From Streptomyces catenulae (GTDB taxonomy: Bacteria > Actinomycetota > Actinomycetes > Streptomycetales > Streptomycetaceae): DNA of 64,000 nt. Position 1 is the stretch's first letter. Every line of letters begins with the position of its first letter. The stretch is taken from assembly GCF_000718015.1 (NCBI RefSeq), contig NZ_JODY01000016.1, positions 1 through 64,000 on the forward strand, in the 5' to 3' direction. The notes under the pieces are model-generated. The model was given only the letters and a program-made list of their open reading frames with translations. It had not been told where the DNA came from and did not search any database. Made by a program: the position numbers and the translations under genes. Below, piece after piece: positions 1-7,615 of this stretch.

Positions 1-30
1 CCCCACAACGCCCCAGCCCCCGCCCCACCT

Positions 31-267
31 TCACCGCGATGCGTACGGCAGTAGTGCCATCTCCCGGGCGTTCTTGATGGCGCGGGCCAGCTGCCGCTGC
101 TGCTGTGCGGTGACACGGGTGATCCGGCGGCTGCGGATCTTGCCCCGGTCGGAGAGGAAGGTCCGGAGCAGGGCGGTGTCCTTGTAGTCGACGGTGGTGA
201 TGCCCGCCCGGTCAAGGGGGTTGGGACGGGGCCGGGACCCCTTGCGGGGATCGGGACGACGAGTCAT
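31..267 (-). CDS. rpsR: 30S ribosomal protein S18, zinc-free paralogue
   Basis: A 78-residue S18 that binds 16S rRNA in the small-subunit platform. The family core is present, with the arginine-rich stretch [24 protein letters not shown] in the middle (written here only as a recognisable block at about residues 42-65) and the ending ALLPYASR. There is no cysteine, as expected of a C-minus paralogue that replaces a zinc-requiring copy under zinc starvation. It is the last gene of a leftward run L33-L31-CobW-S18, but a 347-base gap with a tandem repeat separates it from the CobW gene. The ATG at 265-267 follows an AAAGG ribosome-binding site. Family assignment is secure. Regulation by zinc is inferred from the neighbours. 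Confidence 0.95.
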   Translation of the reverse strand: MTRRPDPRKGSRPRPNPLDRAGITTVDYKDTALLRTFLSDRGKIRSRRITRVTAQQQRQLARAIKNAREMALLPYASR

Positions 268-614
268 GGCAGAACCTTTCGAAGGAGGAAGGAGGAAGGA
301 GGAAGGAGGAAGGAGGAAGGAGGAAGGAGGAAGGAGGGGGAGAGGGAGATCAAGTTCGGTAGAGAACGGCGGCGGTGGGGGAGGAGCCGAAGCTCAGGGC
401 GGGCAGACGCCCTGGAGGAGAGGGCCGCGGCATCGTCAACGACGACGCTGAAGGCACCGGCCCCGGCCACAGCCGAAGGCACCGACCGACTGGCGGAAGC
501 CTGTGCCCCGGTCTCGGGCGAGGGCACCGGCCGACGCCGAACGCACCGACTGCCGGCGGAAGCCCAAGCCCCGGCACACCCACCGCCACACACCCGCTCT
601 CCCCCCCCACACCA
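268..614. other. Non-coding gap between S18 and the CobW-like gene
   Basis: No convincing gene lies here. The part nearest S18 is a perfect 7-bp tandem array (281-336). The rest (about 430-590) contains imperfect direct repeats built around GAAGGCACCG and GGCGGAAGCC. The ORFs that cross it are repetitive and have no recognisable protein features. Confidence 0.6.
281..336. repeat. Eight perfect copies of a 7-bp unit (GAAGGAG)
   Basis: Eight uninterrupted copies of GAAGGAG run from 281 to 336, ending 14 bases before the S18 start codon on the minus strand, where they read as CTCCTTC. The array sits where an S18 leader mRNA or promoter would lie. Perfect short tandem arrays are prone to slipped-strand length change, so the spacing upstream of S18 could vary between strains. 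Confidence 0.95.
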
Positions 615-1781
615 TCAGGAAGCACGCTCCAGCAGTTCGTCGAACGCTCCCGGGAGCTTCTTCCACGCCGCGTGGCCCCCGGCGCACTCCGCGTCCGTCA
701 GCAGGCAGGAGTCGAGCAGGTGGGTGAGGCCGTCGCGGTCCAGGCCGGGGGCGGTGAAGACCAGGTGTTGGCAGCGGTCGCCGTGTTCGGGGTGCCAGTC
801 CAGGGCAGCGGCCGCGCGACGGACCGGTGGCACCAGTTCCCAGGCGGCGTCCGGCAGCGAGGCGAGCCACGGTCCGGCGCTCTCCACGCAGAGGGCACCT
901 CCGGCGGCGTCCCAGGCGAGCAGTGCGTCGGGGCGGTCGGCGAGCCAGAAGCGGCCCCGGCTGCGGGCCGCGGCGCAGGTCAGGTCCTCCAGTGCGGCGT
1001 AGAGCCGCTCCGGGTGGAAGGGCCGGTGACGGCGCCAGACCAGGGTCGTCACACCGGACTCGTCGGCCTCCTGCGGCAGCAGGGCGCACGCCGGATGCTG
1101 GGCCGCCGCCGCGGCGTCCACATCGAACCCGCCGTCCTCGCCGAGTGCCGCCCGGACCAGCAGCCCGGACGTCGCCGGGAGGCGCCGGGCCGTCGGGTGC
1201 AGCTGGGCCAGCAGGGTGTGGTCCGCGTCGTCGGCGTCCGGGCTGTCCACGAGGGCGAGGACCGGCGGGTACTCCAACTGGCGCGCCCAGGTGTCGCCGA
1301 CGGTGCGCTGATCGGTGGCGGCAGCGGCGAGTCCGGCCTCGGCGAGGTCGTCGCCGTTGGACAGGACGGGCAGCACGAGCGAGGGATCGACGGCGGTGAC
1401 GACGGTGGTCAGGCGCAGCCCGTCCCCGCCGTGGGCCGCGACGACCTCGGCCATCGCGCGCGGCTCCACGGAGTCCCACAGTTCGACGACGGCGAGCCGG
1501 TGCAGCCCGCTGTCGGCCAGCCGCCGGAGTTCGGGGACCAGATCCTCCCGCAGCGCACAGCAGGCACAGTCGTTGACCAGCGGCGCGGTGTCGCGGGACA
1601 GCGCGCCGCTGGCATCGCGGAGGGTGCGCAGCACGGTTCCGTCGGCCGCGGCGCCGAGGTCGTGGTGGAGGGCGACGGCGTCCGGCACCGCGGTCAGCAG
1701 CCGCTGGACGACCTCCTGCCGGGCCTCGGCGTGCAGCCCGCCGACCAGGACGACGGGGAGCGGGTGGCCGGTGCCGCTCAT
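615..1781 (-). CDS. COG0523/CobW-family protein with degenerate P-loop
   Basis: A 388-residue COG0523 (CobW/ZNG1-like) protein. These proteins are usually GTP-dependent metallochaperones that deliver zinc to clients when the metal is scarce. The family CxCC metal motif is present as CACC at residues 72-75, and a CobW C-terminal domain follows. The normal Walker A (GxxGxGKT) is replaced by [10 protein letters not shown] at about residues 13-22, so GTP binding is doubtful. The ATG at 1779-1781 was chosen because it overlaps the L31 stop codon (ATGA), which implies translational coupling. An in-frame extension upstream only reads through the L31 gene. The role in zinc allocation is inferred from the family and from the zinc-free ribosomal protein neighbours. 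Confidence 0.85.
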   Translation of the reverse strand: MSGTGHPLPVVLVGGLHAEARQEVVQRLLTAVPDAVALHHDLGAAADGTVLRTLRDASGALSRDTAPLVNDCACCALREDLVPELRRLADSGLHRLAVVELWDSVEPRAMAEVVAAHGGDGLRLTTVVTAVDPSLVLPVLSNGDDLAEAGLAAAATDQRTVGDTWARQLEYPPVLALVDSPDADDADHTLLAQLHPTARRLPATSGLLVRAALGEDGGFDVDAAAAAQHPACALLPQEADESGVTTLVWRRHRPFHPERLYAALEDLTCAAARSRGRFWLADRPDALLAWDAAGGALCVESAGPWLASLPDAAWELVPPVRRAAAALDWHPEHGDRCQHLVFTAPGLDRDGLTHLLDSCLLTDAECAGGHAAWKKLPGAFDELLERAS

Positions 1782-2053
1782 CGGTCGTCCCGCCGGTCGT
1801 CCCGCCCGCCCTGTCGGCCGTAGCGGCGCTCGAAGCGTTCGACGCGTCCGGCGGTGTCGAGGACGCGCGTCTGGCCGGTGTAGAAGGGGTGGCTGCGCGA
1901 GGAGATCTCGACGTCGATGACGGGGTAGGTGTGGCCGTCCTCCCACTCGACGGTGGTGTCGGAGGTGGCGGTGGAGCGGGTGAGGAAGGCGAATCCGGCG
2001 GCCTTGTCGCGGAAGACGACGGGCCCGTAGGCGGGGTGGATGCCTGGCTTCAT
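1778..2053 (-). CDS. rpmE: 50S ribosomal protein L31 type B, zinc-free
   Basis: A 91-residue L31 of the B type (often called RpmE2/YtiA), with MKPGIHPAY at the N-terminus and [10 protein letters not shown] near residue 55. It has no cysteine, so it lacks the zinc site of the A type. During zinc limitation such copies replace the zinc-containing L31 and free its metal. The C-terminus carries an extra Arg/Asp-rich tail. Its stop overlaps the start of the CobW-like gene by four bases. L33 lies upstream on the same strand, across a gap that holds 12-bp repeats. Confidence 0.95.
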   Translation of the reverse strand: MKPGIHPAYGPVVFRDKAAGFAFLTRSTATSDTTVEWEDGHTYPVIDVEISSRSHPFYTGQTRVLDTAGRVERFERRYGRQGGRDDRRDDR

Positions 2054-2070
2054 GAAGGGGTCCTGCCTGT

Positions 2071-2130
2071 TCTGTCGATGTGTCTGTCGACGCGTCTGTC
2101 GGTGCGTCTGCAGATGTTTCTGCCGGTGCG
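2071..2130. repeat. Five degenerate 12-bp tandem units between L33 and L31
   Basis: Five consecutive 12-mers start at 2071, 2083, 2095, 2107 and 2119 and follow the pattern TCTGYCGRYGYG with changes in the fourth copy. They occupy most of the L33-L31 spacer and start 18 bases upstream of the L31 start codon. No protein is supported here. Confidence 0.85.
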
Positions 2131-2197
2131 GGTTCTTCGGTGGGGGCGGTGATCCGGGGCGGGCGGCACGGCGTCGGTCTCCGGGCGCGCGGCCCGC

Positions 2198-2362
2198 TCA
2201 GCGCTCCTCGCGGAAGTCGACATGGCGACCGGCGACCGGGTCGTACTTGCGCAGGACGAGGCGGTCGGGGTCGTTCCGGCGGTTCTTGCGGGTGACGTAG
2301 GTGTAGCCGGTACCGGCGGTGGAGCGGAGCTTGACGACCGGGCGGAGTTCGTTGCGAGCCAT
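2198..2362 (-). CDS. rpmG: 50S ribosomal protein L33, zinc-free
   Basis: A 54-residue L33 that starts [19 protein letters not shown] and ends with FREER. The two CxxC zinc ligand pairs of the C-plus form are missing, so this is the zinc-independent paralogue. It is the first gene of the leftward unit, and its ATG lies only 12 bases from the Zur-box-like site at 2375-2389. L28 starts in the opposite direction on the other side of that site. The identification is firm from sequence and length. Confidence 0.95.
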   Translation of the reverse strand: MARNELRPVVKLRSTAGTGYTYVTRKNRRNDPDRLVLRKYDPVAGRHVDFREER

Positions 2363-2374
2363 GCCGCTACTATA

Positions 2375-2389
2375 TGGGAATGGTTTTCA
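2375..2389. promoter_or_regulatory. Zur-box-like operator between divergent ribosomal protein genes
   Basis: The sequence TGGGAATGGTTTTCA is an imperfect inverted repeat. It matches 12 of 15 positions of the actinobacterial Zur consensus TGAAAATGATTTTCA. It sits in the 64-base space between the starts of L33 (minus) and L28 (plus). Zur represses such clusters when zinc is sufficient, so one operator could control both directions. Confidence 0.85.
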
Positions 2390-2426
2390 TTATCGACAAC
2401 CCCTCCCGGGAAAGGTGATGCCTCTC

Positions 2427-2663
2427 ATGTCCGCCCACTGCCAACTGACCGGAGCCCGGCCCGGCTTCGGTAACGCGATCTCTCATTCGCACCGCCGCAC
2501 CTCCCGCCGCTTCGACCCGAACATCCAGCGCAAGCGCTACTGGCTGCCGAGCGAGGGGCGTCATGTCCGCCTCACGCTCAGCGCCCGGGCGATCAAGACG
2601 GTGGACGTCATCGGCATCGAGGCGGCGGTGGCGCGGATCCGCGCACGGGGAGGGAAGGTCTGA
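2427..2663 (+). CDS. rpmB: 50S ribosomal protein L28 paralogue
   Basis: A 78-residue L28 with the typical opening [18 protein letters not shown] and the RRFDPNIQ and KRYWLPSE blocks. Only one cysteine (Cys5) is present, so the zinc-binding Cys pairs of C-plus forms are absent. It starts the rightward arm of the zinc-limitation cluster and overlaps S14 by one base, indicating coupled translation. ATG 2427 gives the usual MSxxC N-terminus. An in-frame ATG at 2418 would add three residues and cannot be excluded. Confidence 0.95.
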   Translation: MSAHCQLTGARPGFGNAISHSHRRTSRRFDPNIQRKRYWLPSEGRHVRLTLSARAIKTVDVIGIEAAVARIRARGGKV

Positions 2664-2968
2664 TGGCCAAGCAGAGCAAGATCGCGAAGAATGAGCGGCG
2701 CAAGGTGCTCGTCGCCCGCTACGCGGCCCGGCGCGCCGAGCTGAAGGAGATCATCCGGCGGCCGTCCACCTCCGACGCCGAACGCGCCGCCGCCCTCGCC
2801 GAGTTGCGCCGCCAGCCGCGCGACGCCAGCGCCACCCGGGTGCGCAACCGCGACAGCGTCGACGGGCGCCCCCGCGGCCATCTCCGGAAGTTCGGGATGT
2901 CCCGCGTACGGATGCGGCAGCAGGCGCACGCCGGATTCCTTCCCGGGGTCACCAAGTCCTCCTGGTGA
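2663..2968 (+). CDS. rpsN: 30S ribosomal protein S14, zinc-free long form
   Basis: A 101-residue S14 of the long zinc-independent class, recognised by [13 protein letters not shown] at the start and by [21 protein letters not shown] in the second half (about residues 60-80), ending GVTKSSW. The short zinc form with CxxC pairs is not this protein. The start codon overlaps the L28 stop (TGATG). It completes the set of five alternative ribosomal proteins that typically share Zur control in Streptomyces. Confidence 0.95.
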   Translation: MAKQSKIAKNERRKVLVARYAARRAELKEIIRRPSTSDAERAAALAELRRQPRDASATRVRNRDSVDGRPRGHLRKFGMSRVRMRQQAHAGFLPGVTKSSW

Positions 2969-3296
2969 CTCTCCGTCGCCGGGCCGCGTGCCCGGCGGAC
3001 GCGGTGCCGTACCCCTCGGGTGCGGCACCGCGGTGCGTCCGGCGCCGCTCCGCGGCGTACGGGAGCGGTCGCGGACCCGGGGCGCACGACGGGACTTTAC
3101 GGACAGTCTCCGGGTGTCGATGCGTACGGGACGCATGGGGTTGGCGTGGCGTGGGTCATGTCTCCGGGTGAACAACGCGCCCAACAAATCGGGGCACTTG
3201 CCGTGAACTCTCTACGAGTTTTGACATGAGCACTTCCTGTTACCCGTGAGTCCTGCTACTAACAAGTCGGCAGAGATCCTGCCTCAGGGAGGTTCC
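2969..3296. other. Intergenic gap between S14 and the lipase gene
   Basis: No gene is supported. The left end holds a hairpin (3000-3032) that could end S14 transcription. A TTGACA hexamer at 3221-3226 is a possible -35 element for the lipase, but no good -10 lies at the right spacing. Confidence 0.5.
3000..3032 (+). terminator. Stem-loop after S14
   Basis: A 10-bp perfect stem pairs 3000-3009 with 3023-3032, with further ACCC/GGGT pairing inside the loop. There is no U-tract, which is common for terminators in Streptomyces. It starts 31 bases after the S14 stop. Confidence 0.5.
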
Positions 3297-4106
3297 ATGA
3301 GACTGTCCCGCGTCGCCAAGGCGACGTCCGCCCTCTTCGCCACCATGGCGCTCGTGCTCACCGGCGCGAGCGCCGCCACCGCCGCCGAACGGCCCCTGGC
3401 GGCCACCGGTTACGTGGCTCTCGGTGACTCCTACTCCGCCGGTGTCGGTGCCGGCAGTTACGACAGCGCCAGCGGCTCCTGCAAACGCAGCACGAAGTCC
3501 TATCCCGCGCTGTGGGCGGCCGCCAACTCGCCCTCGTCCTTCGACTTCACCGCCTGCTCCGGCGCCAAGACGGGCGATGTGCTGAACGGGCAGCTCGCCC
3601 CGCTGAGCTCATCGACCGGCCTGGTCAGCATCAGCATCGGCGGCAACGACGCCGGCTTCGCCGACACCATGACCACCTGTGCCCTCCAGGGCGAGAGCGC
3701 CTGCCTGACGGCCGTCTCGAAGGCGGTCTCCTACGTGGACAACACGCTCCCCGGGCAGCTCGACAGCGTCTACGGCGCGATATCCCAGAAGGCGCCGTCC
3801 GCCCATGTGGTGGTACTCGGCTACCCGCACTTCTACAAGATCGGCGGCAGCTGCGTCGCGGGGCTCTCCGACAAGTCCCGCGCCGCCATCAACGGCGCCG
3901 CCGACGAGATCAACAGCGTCACCGCGAAGCGCGCCGCCGACCACGGCTTCTCCTTCGCCGACGTCAACACGACCTTCAGCGGCCACGAGCTCTGCTCCGG
4001 CAGCGCCTGGCTGCACAGTGTCACCGTGCCGGTCGACGAGTCGTACCACCCCACGGCCACCGGCCAGTCGAGCGGCTACCTGCCGGTCTTCCGCTCCGCC
4101 GCCTGA
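3297..4106 (+). CDS. Secreted SGNH/GDSL lipase
   Basis: A 269-residue secreted esterase/lipase of the SGNH hydrolase family, close to the Streptomyces rimosus/coelicolor extracellular lipases. A signal peptide covers about residues 1-30 (basic start, hydrophobic core, ATAA before the cut). The block I motif ALGDSYSAG places the nucleophile at Ser45. GGNDAGF supplies the oxyanion Asn, and DESYHP near the C-terminus gives His251. Six cysteines in the mature part fit three disulfides. ATG 3297 follows a strong AGGGAGG site at 3286-3292, so the longer in-frame start at 3246 is rejected. It is monocistronic, and release of fatty acids outside the cell is the family role. Confidence 0.92.
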   Translation: MRLSRVAKATSALFATMALVLTGASAATAAERPLAATGYVALGDSYSAGVGAGSYDSASGSCKRSTKSYPALWAAANSPSSFDFTACSGAKTGDVLNGQLAPLSSSTGLVSISIGGNDAGFADTMTTCALQGESACLTAVSKAVSYVDNTLPGQLDSVYGAISQKAPSAHVVVLGYPHFYKIGGSCVAGLSDKSRAAINGAADEINSVTAKRAADHGFSFADVNTTFSGHELCSGSAWLHSVTVPVDESYHPTATGQSSGYLPVFRSAA

Positions 4107-4358
4107 CCCGGGGCCCACTCGGATGTACGGGAGGGTTCCCCGATCGGGGGCCCTCCCGCGCCGCGTCGCCCGCCCGGCCCCGTCCCGACGGGGGTTCAAC
4201 TCGCCGTCCGCGCACCCCCGTACGTGATCTTCCGTAGGGTGGCGGACAACACCACGGCGAGGCAGGTGAAACCGATGGCCGGTCTGCACGTGTGTCCTCG
4301 GGGAGAGATAGGGTTACCCTGCCCGGGGCCGGGTGCCCTCGTACGGGTGGGGAGAGTC

Positions 4359-4622
4359 ATGGAACAGATAACAGTGCGCAGCAGGGCGCGAGTCCCTGCC
4401 ATCACCTGCAAAAGCGGCGCGTCCAGTGCGCGCCTCGACCGTCACCTCGCGGTGCTGGGCGGCCCTGCCATCCCGCAGCGTGAGGCGCAGGGTGCGACGT
4501 CACTGATGCAGGAACTGACGGCTCGTGATCACATGCGTACGCGGCGCAGCCGCGGCGCACGGGTGTCGTTGTTCGCGCCGCTGCGCAGGCTGCGGCGTTC
4601 GCTGTTCGGCGGCCACGGCTGA
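4359..4622 (+). CDS. Small basic hypothetical protein
   Basis: An 87-residue protein of unknown function, starting MEQITVRSRARVPAITCKSG and ending with the very basic LRRLRRSLFGGHG. It has no signal peptide or transmembrane segment and contains one cysteine. ATG 4359 is preceded by GGGGAG at the right distance. The upstream in-frame extension from 4224 has no ribosome-binding site. It is followed after 94 bases by a clear terminator, which supports a real transcription unit. Typical GC-rich third positions also support coding. Function is not assignable from sequence. Confidence 0.7.
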   Translation: MEQITVRSRARVPAITCKSGASSARLDRHLAVLGGPAIPQREAQGATSLMQELTARDHMRTRRSRGARVSLFAPLRRLRRSLFGGHG

Positions 4623-4716
4623 CCCGCAGCTGACCTCGGCACCCCGGCGGCCACGCCGTCCCGGTGCGGCGCGGCGGCCCCCCGCCCGTCCGGCCCGGGA
4701 CGGCGCCCCGCCACCC

Positions 4717-4746
4717 ACCACCCGTTGCCCGTGACGGGTGGTTTTT
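4717..4746 (+). terminator. Intrinsic terminator
   Basis: A 9-bp perfect stem (ACCACCCGT at 4717-4725 with ACGGGTGGT at 4734-4742) has an 8-base loop and runs into TTTTT. It ends the unit of the 87-residue gene and faces the 3' end of the leftward gene at 4777. Confidence 0.9.
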
Positions 4747-4776
4747 GCGTATCCGCACCCAGATGTCCCGCCCGGC

Positions 4777-6015
4777 TCAGAGCAGCGCGAACTGCCCGCC
4801 GGGCCCTTCCTCCTGATGGTCGAGGACCGACGCCGGGCGCCGGGCCCGCGCCGGAACCGGCAGCACCCCGGCCGCCCGCAGCTCCGCCACCCCGATCCCC
4901 GGCGCCCCCGCCGCCTCCTCGCGCAGCGCGGCGCGCTCCGGCTCCGCCTCGGCCAGCAGCGCCAGCACGGTGACCAGCTCCAGCAGCTCCGTCGTCCACT
5001 CCGGGGGCCAGCCGTCCGTCCCGAGCGCCGCCAGCGGCTCCGCCCCGTCCGCCCCGGCCGTCGCCGACCGCGCCGCGCACCACGCCTCCAACACCCGCAC
5101 CCCGTCCGCGTGGTACGCCCAGGCGCCCGCCGGTACCGGGGCGATCCGTCCGGCGCCGAGCAGCAGCGCCTCCTCGTCCGCGTCGTACGCGCAGTCCGCG
5201 GGCAGCCCGCGGATGGGCAGCGGGGCGCGGACGTACGGGCGGCGGCCGCCCGGCATCCGGGGGCGGGCGCCTGCCGGGCCGCCGCGGTCGTGGGCGCCGC
5301 GGGTCTGGAGCCACACCAGCCGCTCGCCGAGCGCCACCCCGCGCTCCCACAGCCCGGCGTCCGCGGGCAGCGGCACCGCGCAGCCACCGGCGGCGGGCCG
5401 CGCCGCCGCCATCGCCCAGGCCAGGACGTCGGCCGCCGCCACCGGGCGGCCCAACCGCTCCGTGAGCAGCGCGGTCAGGCCGGGCGCGAGGTTCGGTTCG
5501 TGGCCGCCGGGCCGTCGGTGGAGCGGGCGGATCCGCCCGCCGCGGCCGGACGGTGCGCGTCCGTCGGGCAACGCCGCGGTGCACAGCAGCGGCGGATCGC
5601 TGCCGCGCGGCGGTGCGGCCCACTCCACGACGAAGAGCTGCCGGTCGTCGGCGACCCGCCACAGCTCCGGCCGGGCCGCGTCGAGCAGCCGGTGGTCGGG
5701 GAGCAGCCACCGCAGGTCGTGGCCGCCGTGGGCGTACCGCACCGGCTCGGGGCAGCGGCCCGCGGCGTCCGCCAGCGCACCGGTCGCGGTGGCCTGACCG
5801 GGCAGCTGCCCGACGGCGGTGTGCAGCGTCCGGGCGCGTGAGGGGCGGAGCAGCCGGGCGCGTTCGGCCGGGTCGTCGGTGGCGACCAGCGCGTCCCAGC
5901 GGCGGCGCAGCGCCGCCGGGTCGGGGTCGGTGACCCAGGCGCGGCCGGGCCGCAGCGGCGGCACCGACCAGGGCAGCAGATCGGACAGCAGTGGCGCGTC
6001 CTGCTTCGCCGTCAC
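4777..6015 (-). CDS. 'Type ISP restriction/modification' family protein, no catalytic motifs seen
   Basis: A 412-residue protein of an actinobacterial family usually annotated as type ISP restriction/modification enzyme. It starts (GTG) with TAKQDAPLLSDLLPWSVPPL and contains PEPVRYAHGGHDLRWLLPDHRL and PGGRRPYVRA blocks (residues about 85-105 and 270-280). The C-terminus reads VLDHQEEGPGGQFALL. I see no Walker motifs, no methyltransferase NPPY/FxGxG motif and no nuclease motif. The restriction label therefore rests on relation to the C-terminal part of longer enzymes and may be misleading. GTG 6013-6015 follows a GGAGGGGG site. It stands alone, divergent from the MFS gene. Confidence 0.75.
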   Translation of the reverse strand: MTAKQDAPLLSDLLPWSVPPLRPGRAWVTDPDPAALRRRWDALVATDDPAERARLLRPSRARTLHTAVGQLPGQATATGALADAAGRCPEPVRYAHGGHDLRWLLPDHRLLDAARPELWRVADDRQLFVVEWAAPPRGSDPPLLCTAALPDGRAPSGRGGRIRPLHRRPGGHEPNLAPGLTALLTERLGRPVAAADVLAWAMAAARPAAGGCAVPLPADAGLWERGVALGERLVWLQTRGAHDRGGPAGARPRMPGGRRPYVRAPLPIRGLPADCAYDADEEALLLGAGRIAPVPAGAWAYHADGVRVLEAWCAARSATAGADGAEPLAALGTDGWPPEWTTELLELVTVLALLAEAEPERAALREEAAGAPGIGVAELRAAGVLPVPARARRPASVLDHQEEGPGGQFALL

Positions 6016-6237
6016 ACCAAGCCCCCTCCGGACCGTTCGGCCGACCCCGGCATCGTAGGACGTGGCAGCGGGCTCCCGCCGCCGCCCCCGGGCCCCGACG
6101 GCCGGGTGTACGGGGCGGGTTCCGGGCGCTGAACGCGGGGTTCCGCCGGGTGATCGCGGCGGGTACGGTCCTCGCCGTGCGTCCCGGCGGCCGCGCGGGA
6201 GTGCCGTGCCCGGCCGGGGCCCGGAGGAGGAACGCCC

Positions 6238-7599
6238 ATGACGGACACCGCCGTCGCCGGTGTGCGGACCGCCGCCCGGCTCGACCGGCTGCCGCCGACG
6301 CGCCGCCACCGCAGAATGACGCTGCTCGTCGGCGTCGGCGCCTTCTTCGACCTGTACGAGATCTTCCTCGGCGGGGTGCTCGCCGCCGTCCTCGCCGACA
6401 GCTGGGGCCTGGGGCCCACCGCCAAGTCCTGGGTGATCGCCGCCGGGTTCCTCGGGATGTTCGCCGGTGCCAATGTGCTGTCGGTCCTCGCCGACCGGCT
6501 CGGGCGGCGCCGGATGTTCCTCGTCAACCTCGGTGCGTACGCCCTCTTCTCGCTGCTGTCCGCCTTCGCGCCGGACCTCGGGACGCTGCTCGCGCTGCGG
6601 TTCCTCGCGGGGCTCGGCCTCGGCGCCGAACTGGTGCTGGTCGACACCTACCTCGCGGAGTTCCTGCCCCGCGCGGTCCGCGGCCGCTACCTCGCGTACG
6701 CGTACACCGTCGGCTTCCTGGGCGTCCCGGTGGCGGCGCTGCTCGGCGCCCGGCTGGTCGCGGGCGAGCGGCTGCTGGGCCTCGACGGCTGGCGGTGGCT
6801 GCTGATCGCGGGGGCGCTGGGCGCCGCCTTCCTCCAGGTGATGCGGCGCACTCTGCCCGAGTCGCCGCGCTGGCTCGCCGTCCGGGGCCGGGAGGCGGAG
6901 GCGGAGGTGATCGTGCGGCGGTTGGAGGACGAGGCGGCGGCCGAGAGCGGCGGGACGCTGCCGTCGGTGCCGGAAACGGTGGACGTACCGGAGCGGCGGG
7001 TGCCGCTGGGGGAGATGTTCCGCGGCACCTACCGGCGGCGGACCGTCATGTGGTGGATCTTCCAGGTGCTGCAGACCGTCGGCTACTACGGCTTCGGCTC
7101 GCTGGCGCCGGTCGTGCTGACCGCCAAGGGCCACACCGTCACCGACTCACTGCTCTACGCGGCGCTCAGCTACTGCGGCTACCCGCTGGGCTCCGCCCTC
7201 TCCGTCCCGCTGATCGACCGGATCGAGCGCCGCACCCTGATCATCGTCTCCGCGCTGGGCATCGCCGGATGCGGGATGGCCTTCGGCTTCGCCTCCGCGC
7301 CCTGGGCGATCGTCGCCTTCGGCGTGCTGCTGACGGTGTGCAGCAACGTCTTCTCCAACGCCTTCCACGTCTACCAGACGGAGATCTTCCCGACCGGGCT
7401 GCGCTCCAGCGCCATCGGGATCGCGTACTCGCTCTCCCGGCTGACGTCGGTGGTGCTGCCGTTCGTCGCGCTGGGCGTCCTCGCCGCGCTGGGTCCGGTG
7501 GGTGTCTTCACCGGCTCGGCGGCGCTGATGGTGCTGCTCTGTCTGGACGTGGCGCTGCTCGGCCCGCGGACCACCGGCCGCAGCCTGGAACGCATCTGA
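6238..7599 (+). CDS. MFS transporter, sugar/acid:proton symporter type
   Basis: A 453-residue major facilitator with about 12 membrane segments. The loop 2-3 signature is seen as VLADRLGRRRMFLVN (near residue 85), and PESPRWLAVRGR follows the first six helices, both as in the sugar-porter/aromatic-acid group. The start is ATG 6238 with GGAGGAA eight bases upstream. It is convergent with the GntR regulator, 17 bases away, and the substrate cannot be read from the sequence. Proximity to hmgA makes an aromatic acid possible, but that is only a guess. Confidence 0.85.
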   Translation: MTDTAVAGVRTAARLDRLPPTRRHRRMTLLVGVGAFFDLYEIFLGGVLAAVLADSWGLGPTAKSWVIAAGFLGMFAGANVLSVLADRLGRRRMFLVNLGAYALFSLLSAFAPDLGTLLALRFLAGLGLGAELVLVDTYLAEFLPRAVRGRYLAYAYTVGFLGVPVAALLGARLVAGERLLGLDGWRWLLIAGALGAAFLQVMRRTLPESPRWLAVRGREAEAEVIVRRLEDEAAAESGGTLPSVPETVDVPERRVPLGEMFRGTYRRRTVMWWIFQVLQTVGYYGFGSLAPVVLTAKGHTVTDSLLYAALSYCGYPLGSALSVPLIDRIERRTLIIVSALGIAGCGMAFGFASAPWAIVAFGVLLTVCSNVFSNAFHVYQTEIFPTGLRSSAIGIAYSLSRLTSVVLPFVALGVLAALGPVGVFTGSAALMVLLCLDVALLGPRTTGRSLERI

Positions 7600-7615
7600 C
7601 GCCGGGGCACCCGGT

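Noticed and set aside
375..1823. A 482-codon plus-strand open frame over the CobW gene
   Set aside because: No recognisable domain; the minus-strand CobW protein has the CACC motif and a normal operon position.
3221..3226. TTGACA -35 box for the lipase gene
   Set aside because: No acceptable -10 hexamer lies 16-19 bases downstream, so it is not listed as a promoter.
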